Below the pieces are notes generated by a model. That model searched no databases and had not been told where the DNA came from. It saw only the letters and a program-made list of their open reading frames with translations. This document shows, piece after piece, positions 1 through 6,235 of a DNA stretch of 21,091 nt. The DNA is taken from assembly GCA_003154255.1 (NCBI GenBank), contig PMCY01000186.1, forward strand, positions 1,846-22,936, read 5' to 3'. How positions within the stretch are numbered: position 1 is the first letter of the stretch; the number at the start of each line of letters is the position of its first letter. Source of the DNA: Candidatus Aminicenantota bacterium (GTDB lineage: Bacteria > Acidobacteriota > Aminicenantia > Aminicenantales > UBA4085). The translations under genes were made by a program, and so were the position numbers.

Positions 1-432
1 CGAGAGCTGTTCCTGGGCCGCAGCCCGGAAGGTGTCGGCGGCGGCCAGTCCGGTCTTTTTTCCTTCGTCCCGGAAACGGCGGGCTAGCTTGGCCAGGGAG
101 GTCGTCTTGCCTCCGCCGTTGACTCCCACGGCCATCAACACCGCGGGGGGCGGTCCGAGCCGCAACTCCGCCGCCCCGTTGGCCAGGCGGGTGGTCAGGT
201 CGGCTTTGAGCGCATCCAGGATCTCGCTAAATCCGTCCGTTTTCAGCGTCTTGGACCGGAGAGAATCGATGACCTTCTCCGTGGCGGTGACGCCGACATC
301 GGCCAGGATGAGGGCCTCGGTAAGCTCTTCGAGGATCTCTTCGCGCGGTTTTCCGCTCTTGACCAGGCCGTCGAGGCGCTGTTTGAAGGCCAGCCGCGTC
401 TTGGATAGTTTTTCGCGGAGGTTGCCCAACAT
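1..432 (-). CDS. ftsY: Signal recognition particle receptor FtsY (5' part, runs off the window)
   Basis: FtsY is the membrane-associated SRP receptor GTPase that docks Ffh-ribosome complexes at the translocon. The visible 144 codons start [11 protein letters not shown] and hold the helical N domain (about residues 1-85). The start of the G domain follows, with P-loop GVNGGGKTT at about 103-111 and [11 protein letters not shown] at about 133-143. The DTFRAAA form (rather than DTxRPAA) separates FtsY from Ffh. The protein lacks the long acidic A domain of enterobacterial FtsY and begins directly at the N domain, as in many bacteria. ATG 432 is the only usable start: an in-frame TAG lies a few codons upstream with no ATG, GTG or TTG between. 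No Shine-Dalgarno is visible, and a near-consensus promoter abuts the start codon (separate entry). The rest of the G domain is beyond base 1. Confidence 0.93.
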   Translation of the reverse strand, partial: MLGNLREKLSKTRLAFKQRLDGLVKSGKPREEILEELTEALILADVGVTATEKVIDSLRSKTLKTDGFSEILDALKADLTTRLANGAAELRLGPPPAVLMAVGVNGGGKTTSLAKLARRFRDEGKKTGLAAADTFRAAAQEQLS

Positions 433-434
433 AG

Positions 435-470
435 CATCTGGATTATAGGGGCCGCCCCCGCCCTAGTCAA
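435..470 (-). promoter_or_regulatory. Sigma-70-type promoter of ftsY, leaderless arrangement
   Basis: On the minus strand TTGACT (470-465) is followed by exactly 17 nt and a perfect TATAAT (447-442). The expected start site, about 7 nt after the -10, is near 435, and the ftsY ATG is at 432-430. The mRNA would therefore have a 0-5 nt leader. No GGAGG-like sequence lies between the promoter and the ATG, which agrees with leaderless translation. Confidence 0.7.
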
Positions 471-491
471 TTGATCGAGGAGGGTCAGGGC

Positions 492-1199
492 TTATTTAGC
501 GGTTTTGCCAGGGGCCGATGGTTTTTCGATTTTGACCAGGACGAATCGGTCGTCCTTGATCATGCCGACCCCGGGAGCAAACCATTTATCTCCGGTTTCC
601 GACTCCAGGGTTGAGGAGTCCTTGATATGCAGGCAGCTCTTGAAAAGGCCGGCCGGAGTCTTGATTTCGTCCGCAAGGCTTGCGATTTCAGCGCGGTCCT
701 TGGCGTTTTTGGCGAACTCCTGGTAGTACTTGCGGCCCAGCGAGGGTCGGCCGGGAAGGTACAGGCCAAAGCGATCGCCTCCGATTCCCGACTGCCAGGC
801 GCCTTCATGATTGACGATTTTTCCATTCTTGTAGATGTCGACCTCTTCGCCGAAGTAGTAGACGTCTCCCGACGCGGGGTCGGCGGCGAAATAATTCCGG
901 GAAATCTCAACGATCCGGCCGTTTTCCGTCTCCCGTTCTTCGATGATCCGCGTTCTCACGCCGTCCACGACCTTGGTTTCGGGCAGGATGGTGACGATCA
1001 GGGTGTTTTTCCCTTCCTCGTAAAAGAAACGGGTCCCCGGATCCAGCCGGAAATAGGGCGACCCTCCCGTATCGGACAGATTGGCTTTGTCCATCGCGAA
1101 AACGGATTGAAATGGATCTTGCTTTTTGGCTGACGCTCCGCCGCCCGCGAGAATTAATGCTATGCCTGTCAGGGCCGGGAGAAGAAAGGTTTTTTTCAT
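492..1199 (-). CDS. Secreted protein of unknown function
   Basis: The product is 235 aa. It starts with a clear signal peptide (MKKTF, hydrophobic core, ASA/KK cleavage near residue 24), so it is exported to the periplasm or beyond. The mature part has no transmembrane segment. It contains a pattern I associate with an uncharacterised secreted family: LDPGTRFFYEEG near the N terminus, YFAADPASGDVYYFGE in the middle, a W-x-SGIGG-x-x-FG-x-x-LPGRP block, then YYQEF, TPAGLFKSC and a C-terminal WFAPGVGMIKD. These resemble conserved beta-rich blocks but give no catalytic motif. The start is supported by AAGGAG six bases before the ATG. An extended -10 (TGGCATAAT, 1249-1241) lies about 50 nt upstream. 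It precedes ftsY on the same strand, but ftsY has its own promoter, so a shared function is not implied. Confidence 0.8.
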   Translation of the reverse strand: MKKTFLLPALTGIALILAGGGASAKKQDPFQSVFAMDKANLSDTGGSPYFRLDPGTRFFYEEGKNTLIVTILPETKVVDGVRTRIIEERETENGRIVEISRNYFAADPASGDVYYFGEEVDIYKNGKIVNHEGAWQSGIGGDRFGLYLPGRPSLGRKYYQEFAKNAKDRAEIASLADEIKTPAGLFKSCLHIKDSSTLESETGDKWFAPGVGMIKDDRFVLVKIEKPSAPGKTAK

Positions 1200-1240
1200 A
1201 CGCGGCTCCTTGTCCGACGAATCGCCGATTATTTCGCCCC

Positions 1241-1249
1241 ATTATGCCA
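1241..1249 (-). promoter_or_regulatory. Possible extended -10 element upstream of the secreted protein gene
   Basis: TGGCATAAT on the minus strand matches the TGn-extended -10 form. No good -35 hexamer is seen at 16-18 bp. The expected leader would be about 35 nt and include the AAGGAG ribosome binding site before ATG 1199. Confidence 0.3.
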
Positions 1250-1334
1250 CGAATTCCCGCGTCATATTGATTTGGCTTGAGGGGGGCCGGAGAGCCGACC
1301 CATCCACGGGCAAAGGAGCGCCGTATCGGGGGCT

Positions 1335-1568
1335 CTAATAATCTCGGCGGGTGATATGATTAACGTACATTTCGAAGGCTCGTTCCAAATCTCCATTAAA
1401 GATTACTACCCTTATCCCGTCTCCAAGAGGAAGGATCCGCCGGTACTCTCCTTCGGAGCCGGTGCGATGGATGCACCACTTCGCACCATTACGCCCCGGT
1501 CTTTTTTTGTGGGCGAAGGGGGATAGTAGGTAAAACCCCTTGACGAGTGAGCGGACACGGTCCCTGGC
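1335..1568. other. Possible small ORF or gene remnant in an AT-richer patch, strand unclear
   Basis: Two overlapping reading frames in the same register are open here. On the plus strand an ORF runs from ATG 1356 to TAG 1526 (56 aa, beginning MINVHFEGSFQISIKDYY), with a weak GGCGGGTGAT before the start. On the minus strand about 78 codons are open from 1568 to TAG 1335. Its end (RRILPLGDGIRVVIFNGDL and onward) looks protein-like but it has no ATG, GTG or TTG start. Third-position GC is much lower than in neighbouring genes. I recognise neither product. A decayed foreign gene is one option and chance is another. Confidence 0.2.
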
Positions 1569-1602
1569 TCAGCGGGTAAAGTCAGCGCCCGCTGAGTCAG
1601 GG
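1562..1602. repeat. Strong inverted repeat (15-bp stem)
   Basis: Arms 1562-1576 and 1588-1602 pair over 15 positions with one G-T wobble around an 11-nt loop. No T-run follows on either strand, so it is not a standard terminator. It lies just upstream of the dispersed repeat copy at 1606-1716. Confidence 0.6.
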
Positions 1603-1605
1603 GAG

Positions 1606-1716
1606 GGAGCGAGGAGGGAAGCGAATTTCCACGCTGGGAAAATTCGCGTGTTTTGCCCGCCGCCCTCTGAGCCCTCCGGAGAAGGCTGGACGGGCTTTGC
1701 CGAAGGACCCGCCGAC
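1606..1716. repeat. Dispersed intergenic repeat, copy 1
   Basis: This copy shares with 6092-6168 a GGAGCGAG start, a 25-nt core (1676-1700, 23 of 25 identical to 6114-6138) and an identical 14-nt block, AAGGACCCGCCGAC (1703-1716). Between them it carries a second hairpin, GCGAATTT (1621-1628) with AAATTCGC (1640-1647). The core and the 14-nt block can fold back through CGGG/CCCG arms. It lies downstream of the PepSY-like gene stop at 1743. The gene-free stretch 1200-1742 otherwise holds only the weak small ORFs and the inverted repeats described. Confidence 0.6.
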
Positions 1717-1742
1717 CTCTCCTGCGCCTCGACTTGCTTGGG

Positions 1743-2213
1743 TTACTTGACGACCTTGCCTTGGGGATCGATGGTCACGCCCTTCTTCTTGCCCTTGAGC
1801 TCGAGGGACAGCTCATAAGCCTTGACGCCGTCCTTGGTCAGGATCTCGGCTTTGAGGACCGTGGCCCCGGGATATTCTTTGGCCAGCGTCTGCTTGACCG
1901 GCGCGGGCAGGTTCCCGGGGTCGATCGATTCCTCGATTTCAATGACCTTGCCGTCGGCCAGATAGAGGAGGTCTCGGTTGAGCTTGCCGTCGACGCTTTC
2001 CACTTCGTACTGGGTCACGCCATTTTCCACTTCCTTGGAAGCGCCCCTGATCACGGCGTTGGGGTAAGCGGCTTTGAAGGCCTTCAGAACGGCGGGCGGC
2101 AGGATCTTGAGGTCAACCGCCTGGTCTTTGGGCTTGTCCTGGGCGGCGGCAAAACCGGCCAGGGCCAGACCGAGAACAATACCGATAAGAAGAACGATGC
2201 CTGTGCGTTTCAT
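1743..2213 (-). CDS. Secreted tandem PepSY-like domain protein
   Basis: The product is 156 aa with a signal peptide (MKRTGIVLLIGIVLG core, cleavage near AAAQ) and two copies of a PepSY-like unit. Repeat one runs about residues 28-88 (VLKAFKAAYPNAVIRGASKE, then GVTQYEVESVDGK and DGKVIEIEESI). Repeat two runs about 95-156 (VKQTLAKEYPGATVLKAEI, then GVKAYELSLELKGK and IDPQGKVVK). Such proteins are periplasmic and often sit beside two-component systems, where an inhibitory or sensory role has been proposed; no enzyme activity is expected. The start is ATG 2213, not the ATG 33 bases further upstream: GGAGG sits 6-7 nt before it and the signal peptide begins there. A candidate response-regulator box lies at 2266-2280. 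Confidence 0.8.
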   Translation of the reverse strand: MKRTGIVLLIGIVLGLALAGFAAAQDKPKDQAVDLKILPPAVLKAFKAAYPNAVIRGASKEVENGVTQYEVESVDGKLNRDLLYLADGKVIEIEESIDPGNLPAPVKQTLAKEYPGATVLKAEILTKDGVKAYELSLELKGKKKGVTIDPQGKVVK

Positions 2214-2265
2214 GAAAATCCTCCGTTTTTTATCTTCGAACGTCAATAGGCTATTCCTGGACGAA

Positions 2266-2280
2266 TGAATGGAGTGTGAA
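2266..2280 (-). promoter_or_regulatory. Candidate response-regulator box upstream of the PepSY-like gene
   Basis: On the minus strand TTCACACTCCATTCA has two TTCA half-sites 11 bp apart and shares TTCA-N3-TCC-N-TTCA with the boxes at 3629-3645 and 5770-5786. Its second half-site is 56 bp from the start codon, the same distance as the box in front of the DUF5916 gene. The matching -10 is unclear (TAGCCT, 2253-2248). Confidence 0.4.
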
Positions 2281-2304
2281 TTGCCGTCCCCTTTTCCGAG
2301 CCCA

Positions 2305-3577
2305 TCACTTCGTCCCGAAATACCAGACGAATTTGATCATGGCCGTGGTCTTGTTCAGCCGCCAGCTGCGGTGCGGGTCGGAAGTGTCGCCGAATTGATT
2401 GAGCACGAAATAAAGCGACGCTCCCGGTTTGGGGATCCAGGTGAAACGGAAATTGAAGAGAATCTTGTTTTCGTCGTTGTTCCATTGGGCGAAGATCGTG
2501 CCATAAAGCTTCGGCGTCACCGAAAAATTCATCCGTGAGACGATCTCGTCGATGGCCAATCCGCCTTCCGGGAGGCGGATGTCGGAGCGCTTGTAGTTCA
2601 GAGCCAGGCCGCAATAGCGGTTCGGTTTCCAGGCCAGTTCCGTATCCCACCCGGCGGCTGTAGAACGGCCGGGCCTTGCCTAGAGGAAAATCGAAGAAAT
2701 TCTGGGCTTCCAGAAAAAACTGGCGCTTTTCGGGAATGGAGACGGAGAAACGGGTCAGATTGACGATGAGGTCGTCGGACTCGATCTGGGCGAAGTCGGG
2801 GTGGATCGTGAAATCGAGCTTGACGGTGGGATTGAACAGATAGTTGAAATCCAGCCCCAAGCCGGTGACGTTCGTCGCCGGGACGTTCCGGGATTTCTCC
2901 GCGCCTCCCAGCACATGGGGCCGGAACTCGAAGATCTTCATCCGGGTCAGGTCCCGCAATCCGGTCAGTGCCCCGGCCCGGTTGACCTGGAGGATCGCGG
3001 CGTCGCGCGACCAGCCCTGCCGGAGCGCCTGTTCCCGTTTGCGCCGGATGTTGCGTTCGAAATTGATCCCCCAGACCTGTTCGTCCGCGGCGTACCAGAC
3101 GCCGTTCCAGGCCGCATTCGCCCGGCGGTTGTTATCCACGACCAGGGCGTCATATTGGGCGCCGTTGGGATTGATGACCAACAGATAGGCATTCCGCTTG
3201 TCCCCGTAGGAATCCAGGGCGACGATGAAGTTGTCCTCCGCGCCATACTCGAAATCCCATTTCATTTTCTGGGCCCCGATCTTGTCCGGTTCCGTATCGA
3301 AGCACCAGATGCCGATATAAAGATCGGTTTTGGTGAACAGGACGGCGACTTCGGTCTTTTCCGTTACCGGCCGGCCCTCGTCCTATTCCCTTGGGTGAAG
3401 TTGGAAACGCGCGGCGCTTTGGCCCAGTCGGGTTCGTTCAGGATTCCGTCCAACTTGATCGGCGATGGACTCCGAAAGGCCCGGATTTTATCGGGCTGAC
3501 TGTGTTGCCCGCAAAGGGGAGGAGTCGGCGGCGAGGACGAGGCCCGCCAGGACCAGGGCCGCCGGGGCAAGTTTCAT
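2305..3577 (-). pseudogene. Broken DUF5916/CBM9-like outer-membrane protein gene
   Basis: Pieces of one protein lie in successive frames. A signal peptide begins at ATG 3577 (MKLAPAALVLAGLVLAADSS, AAGGAG upstream) and stops at 3490-3488. The CBM9-like start (IRAFRSPSPIKLDGILNEP, then DWAKAPRVSNFTQ) is in a second frame up to about 3380. A third frame gives EGRPVTEKTEVAVLFTKTDL through EKRQFFLEAQNFFDF and ARPFYSRR, ending near 2650. A fourth frame from about 2646 gives DTELAWKPNRY and a barrel-like C terminus ending KFVWYFGTK at 2305. DUF5916 proteins are usually some 700-900 aa, with an N-terminal CBM9-like domain and a C-terminal beta-barrel. Here about 420 codons remain, and the join after FYSRR skips most of the barrel. 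That makes three frame changes plus an internal deletion. Assembly error is possible for the single-base shifts but explains the deletion less well. Confidence 0.78.
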
Positions 3578-3611
3578 CTCGCGCTCCTTGGGAGAATAAA
3601 CGGTGGCGGCT

Positions 3612-3645
3612 ATTCTAGGGACGGATCTCTGAACGGATCATGAAC
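3612..3645 (-). promoter_or_regulatory. Candidate response-regulator box and -10 upstream of the DUF5916 gene
   Basis: On the minus strand TTCATGATCCGTTCAG (3644-3629) holds TTCA half-sites 11 bp apart and differs at one position from the box upstream of the response regulator. TAGAAT (3617-3612) starts 16 bp after the second half-site, a geometry like PhoB-type activation where the box replaces the -35. The predicted leader of about 28 nt contains AAGGAG before ATG 3577. Confidence 0.45.
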
Positions 3646-3657
3646 GCGCGGCGACGC

Positions 3658-5067
3658 TCATGCATCGGGCAGGACGATGGTGAAGACACTCCCCTCCGGA
3701 CCGCTGGAAACGGAAACCCGACCGCCGTGCCCTTCGATGATTTTGCGGACGATGGACAGGCCCAGTCCGCACCCGCCGGTCGCTTCGGCGCGGGAGGGAT
3801 CGACGCGGTAGAAGCGTTCGAAGACCCGGGGCTGGTTTTCCCGTGGGATGCCGATGCCCGTATCGCGGATCTCGATGACCGCGTCCCCGCCGGTTCGGCC
3901 GGCTTCGACCGAGACATGCCCGCCGGGCCGGTTATAGCGGACGGCGTTGTCGATCAGGTTGAGAAGGGCCAGCCGGAGCTGGGCCGGGTCGGCTTGGACC
4001 CTGAACGCGGGATCGATGATCTGGACGAGACGGACGCTTTTCGCGGCCGTTTCGATTCCGATCGAGGAGAAGACGTCTTCGACCAGCGCGGCTGGAGCGA
4101 CGCTTTCCCTGGCCGGCGCGGCCTTGCCTGCGTCCATACGGGCCAGAAGGAGCAGGCCCTCGACGACCGCCTGCATGGAGCGGGCCGTTTTTTCGTTGTC
4201 GCGATGGGCCTCGATGAGCTCCGCCTCCGGGCGCGGGCGGCGCAGGAGGACTTCGATCGCGCTCAGGAGGGCGGCCAGCGGCGTGCGCAGCTCATGGGAG
4301 GCGTCGGCCGTGAACTGGCGCTCCCTTTGAAACCCTTTCTCCAAGCGATCCAGGGCCGCGTTGAGGCGCGTGATGAGGGGATGCAGCTCGACGTCGAAGG
4401 AGGACGGATCCAGGCGCTGATCGAGGTTTGTTTCCGAAACCGTCTCCAGGGCCGCGGTTACCCGCCGGATCGGCCGCAGCGCCTTTCCGGCCAGCATATA
4501 AGATCCCCCTCCGGCGATCAGGATGGCCGCCAGGGACACCAGGGCCAGGAGCGAAGACAGTTCGCGGAGCTCTTTGGCCGAAAAGGCCAAAGATTCGGCG
4601 CATTGGACCACGATGCCGATGGACGCTTCGCCCTCGGGTCTGGCTTTGGCAGAGTTCCCGGCATCGGTTTCCAGGCGTTCGGTCCAGGTCGAGATGCGCC
4701 AATTCACCCCACGGTCGGGCCGAATGGTCGTCCTCCTCGGGTTCGGATCGCCCGCCTTGGCCGTCGGCCAGGAGAAGGAGATCGGTCCGGGTGATTGACC
4801 GAGGATATTCCCCTTTTCATCCATGATCCGAAAAACCCGGGGAAGAGGCGGGCGGGCGCTGTTTTCCCTCGCCGGATCAAAGACCGGCTGGCCCGACTCG
4901 ATCTCCAAATAGCGGGCCGCCGCCTGCGTCGCGGCGAACAGCCGGCCGTCCAGGGCGTGCATGAGAGCGTGACGTTGGGCCGTATAAACGAAAACGTCAA
5001 ATCCTGCGATCACCGCGGCCAGGACCAGAAGAAAACCGAGAATCAGCTTCAGCCGCAGGGAATGCAT
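3658..5067 (-). CDS. Two-component sensor histidine kinase, HAMP type
   Basis: The product is 469 aa. It is an inner-membrane kinase with transmembrane helices at about 7-29 and 171-192 flanking a periplasmic sensor loop of about 140 residues. A HAMP linker (about 190-245) follows, then a HisKA domain with DASHELRTPL and phospho-accepting His258. The HATPase domain has an N box (NLIDNAVRY, about 370-378), G1 DTGIGIP (402-408), F box VFERFYR and G2 GGCGLGLSIV (431-440). All catalytic motifs are intact. It lies one base downstream of the response regulator stop, so the two are co-transcribed and presumably partners. The overall plan resembles the CusS/QseC/PmrB class. The periplasmic ligand cannot be read from the sequence; the nearby periplasmic PepSY protein is a candidate modulator by context only. 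Confidence 0.93.
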   Translation of the reverse strand: MHSLRLKLILGFLLVLAAVIAGFDVFVYTAQRHALMHALDGRLFAATQAAARYLEIESGQPVFDPARENSARPPLPRVFRIMDEKGNILGQSPGPISFSWPTAKAGDPNPRRTTIRPDRGVNWRISTWTERLETDAGNSAKARPEGEASIGIVVQCAESLAFSAKELRELSSLLALVSLAAILIAGGGSYMLAGKALRPIRRVTAALETVSETNLDQRLDPSSFDVELHPLITRLNAALDRLEKGFQRERQFTADASHELRTPLAALLSAIEVLLRRPRPEAELIEAHRDNEKTARSMQAVVEGLLLLARMDAGKAAPARESVAPAALVEDVFSSIGIETAAKSVRLVQIIDPAFRVQADPAQLRLALLNLIDNAVRYNRPGGHVSVEAGRTGGDAVIEIRDTGIGIPRENQPRVFERFYRVDPSRAEATGGCGLGLSIVRKIIEGHGGRVSVSSGPEGSVFTIVLPDA

Positions 5068-5068
5068 C

Positions 5069-5740
5069 TCAGTCGCCCCTCATAAGATAGCCTTCGCCGC
5101 GGATGGTTTGAAACAGCGGCCGGAGCCCCGGCCGATCGATCTTCCGCCGCAAGCGGCTGATATAGACGTCGATGATATTGCTGGTCGTGTCGTCCTGCCA
5201 ATCGTAGAGGTGCTCCCAGATGGCCGCCCGGGGCACGATCTCGCCGGCCCGGTGGGCCAGATATTCGAGCAAGGCGTATTCCTTGGGCTGGAGAGGGATC
5301 TCCCGCCCTCCCCGGAGAACGCGATGCGAGGATGTGTCGATTTCCAGGTCAGCCACGGCCAGACGTGGATTCTTGGCTTGATATTTGCGGCGGATGAGGG
5401 CCCGGACCCGGGCCAGGAGTTCCTCGAAGCGGAACGGCTTTGTCAGGTAATCGTCCGCCCCGCCGTCCAGGCCGCGGACCTTGTCTTCCGGCGCATCGCG
5501 CGCCGTCAGGATCAGGACATGCGTGGACAAGCCCTTGGCCCTCATTTCCCGCAGGACCGTCCAGCCGTCGATCTTCGGCAGCAGCAGGTCGAGGATGACG
5601 ATGTCGTAGTCGTTGATCCCGGCCAGGTAAAGGCCTTCCTCACCATCCTCGGCCGTGTCCACGGCGAACGACTCCTCGACCAGCCCCTTTTTGAGGGTCT
5701 TGAGGAGGGAGCGGTTGTCTTCAACGACGAGAATGCGCAT
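5069..5740 (-). CDS. OmpR/PhoB-family response regulator
   Basis: The product is 223 aa. The receiver domain (1-about 120) has the acidic pair E7/D8, phospho-acceptor D51 in ILDLLLP, T79 and K101 (LTKPF). The C-terminal winged helix (about 128-222) has the usual LQPKEYALLEYLAHRAGE and ISRLRRKID segments. It should be a DNA-binding transcription factor phosphorylated by the adjacent kinase. The start is ATG 5740, preceded by GGAGG with a 7-nt gap. A longer in-frame extension to 6037 exists, but it has no receiver homology and runs through hairpin-rich intergenic DNA, so I reject it. Direct repeats upstream suggest autoregulation. PhoB-like regulators bind 11-bp-spaced direct repeats, which is what is found here. 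Confidence 0.94.
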   Translation of the reverse strand: MRILVVEDNRSLLKTLKKGLVEESFAVDTAEDGEEGLYLAGINDYDIVILDLLLPKIDGWTVLREMRAKGLSTHVLILTARDAPEDKVRGLDGGADDYLTKPFRFEELLARVRALIRRKYQAKNPRLAVADLEIDTSSHRVLRGGREIPLQPKEYALLEYLAHRAGEIVPRAAIWEHLYDWQDDTTSNIIDVYISRLRRKIDRPGLRPLFQTIRGEGYLMRGD

Positions 5741-5752
5741 GTTTCCGCCTCC

Positions 5753-5786
5753 ATTATGGCATGAATGGCCCTGAACGGAACATGAA
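5753..5786 (-). promoter_or_regulatory. Candidate autoregulatory box upstream of the response regulator
   Basis: On the minus strand TTCATGTTCCGTTCAGG (5786-5770) has half-sites 11 bp apart, and a third TTCATG follows at 5765-5760. TGCCATAAT (5761-5753), a TGn-extended -10 form, begins at the end of the third site. If that -10 is used, the start would be near 5746 and would exclude the GGAGG at 5752-5748. So either the transcript is nearly leaderless or another -10 is used. Confidence 0.45.
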
Positions 5787-5840
5787 TAACAGGACGCCGG
5801 GCTCGGGGCATTCGGGGGCGAATCACGCTCGCACTCCCCG

Positions 5841-5867
5841 CACCGTTTTTTTTGCAAAAAAACGGTG
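5841..5867. repeat. Perfect 12-bp inverted repeat with T7/A7 arms
   Basis: CACCG plus seven T (5841-5852) pairs exactly with seven A plus CGGTG (5856-5867) around a 3-nt loop. It looks like a bidirectional terminator stem, yet it lies between two divergent genes where no transcript is known to end. Confidence 0.6.
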
Positions 5868-5882
5868 TCCGACGCTCCTTCC

Positions 5883-5943
5883 TCACCTCCAGTACGAGCC
5901 CGCGGACGAATCCCCTCCTGCGCAGAAGGGGCTGGGGAGGTGA
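5883..5943. repeat. Nested inverted repeat
   Basis: Outer arms TCACCTCC (5883-5890) and GGAGGTGA (5936-5943) are perfectly complementary. Inside them is a near-palindrome of CCCCT and AGGGG arms around CTGCGCAG. The form is REP- or MITE-like, but no further copy is seen in the window. Confidence 0.45.
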
Positions 5944-6042
5944 TATCAATAAGCACAAAGCGGGGTGCGGGCGAGTCAGCGGGCCCCATTGGAACTGGAA
6001 GCGCTGTAACACTTCCAATCTTATGGTTATTATCCACCCCAA

Positions 6043-6065
6043 CCCTTCCGAAGAATTCGGAGGGG
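6043..6065. repeat. Hairpin, 10-bp stem
   Basis: CCCTTCCGAA (6043-6052) pairs with TTCGGAGGGG (6056-6065), with one T-G wobble and loop GAA. There is no T-run. It is part of the hairpin-rich divergent region 5741-6235, which contains no gene I can support. Confidence 0.45.
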
Positions 6066-6091
6066 AAAGGAATGCGCGTCCGGGGGTCGGT

Positions 6092-6168
6092 GGAGCGAGC
6101 GGAATTCGGGGCGCCGGAGCAGGCAGGACGGGCTTTGCAGCCCTACGCCTTAGCAAGGACCCGCCGAC
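6092..6168. repeat. Dispersed intergenic repeat, copy 2
   Basis: This copy matches copy 1 at 1606-1716: GGAGCGAG at 6092-6099, a 25-nt core at 6114-6138 with two mismatches, and identical AAGGACCCGCCGAC at 6155-6168. The segment between core and end block is longer here (16 nt against 2) and extends the stem with TTTGC/GCAA arms, so the stem is kept while the loop varies. It ends about 30 bp before the recJ promoter. Confidence 0.6.
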
Positions 6169-6197
6169 ATTATTATCCTCCCTCCGGCTGGGCCCGC

Positions 6198-6226
6198 TTG
6201 GGAGCGCGCGCGTCTTGTGTTAAATT
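6198..6226 (+). promoter_or_regulatory. Candidate promoter of the recJ-ptsI operon
   Basis: TTGGGA (6198-6203), a 17-nt spacer and TAAATT (6221-6226). The expected start near 6233 is three bases before the recJ ATG at 6236, so the transcript would be essentially leaderless. No Shine-Dalgarno is present. Hexamers match sigma-70 moderately. Confidence 0.45.
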
Positions 6227-6235
6227 GAATACTCC

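Noticed and set aside
1461..1508. Possible intrinsic terminator (GGTGCGA/TCGCACC stem followed by T7)
   Set aside because: The stem is only 7 bp with a 13-nt loop, and the T-run starts 14 nt after it, too far for a standard terminator.
5841..5867. T7/A7 hairpin as a functional terminator
   Set aside because: Both flanking genes start away from it, so no known transcript ends there; kept only as an inverted repeat.
5741..6037. N-terminal extension of the response regulator
   Set aside because: The extension crosses inverted repeats and has no domain; the receiver domain begins exactly at ATG 5740 with a good ribosome binding site.
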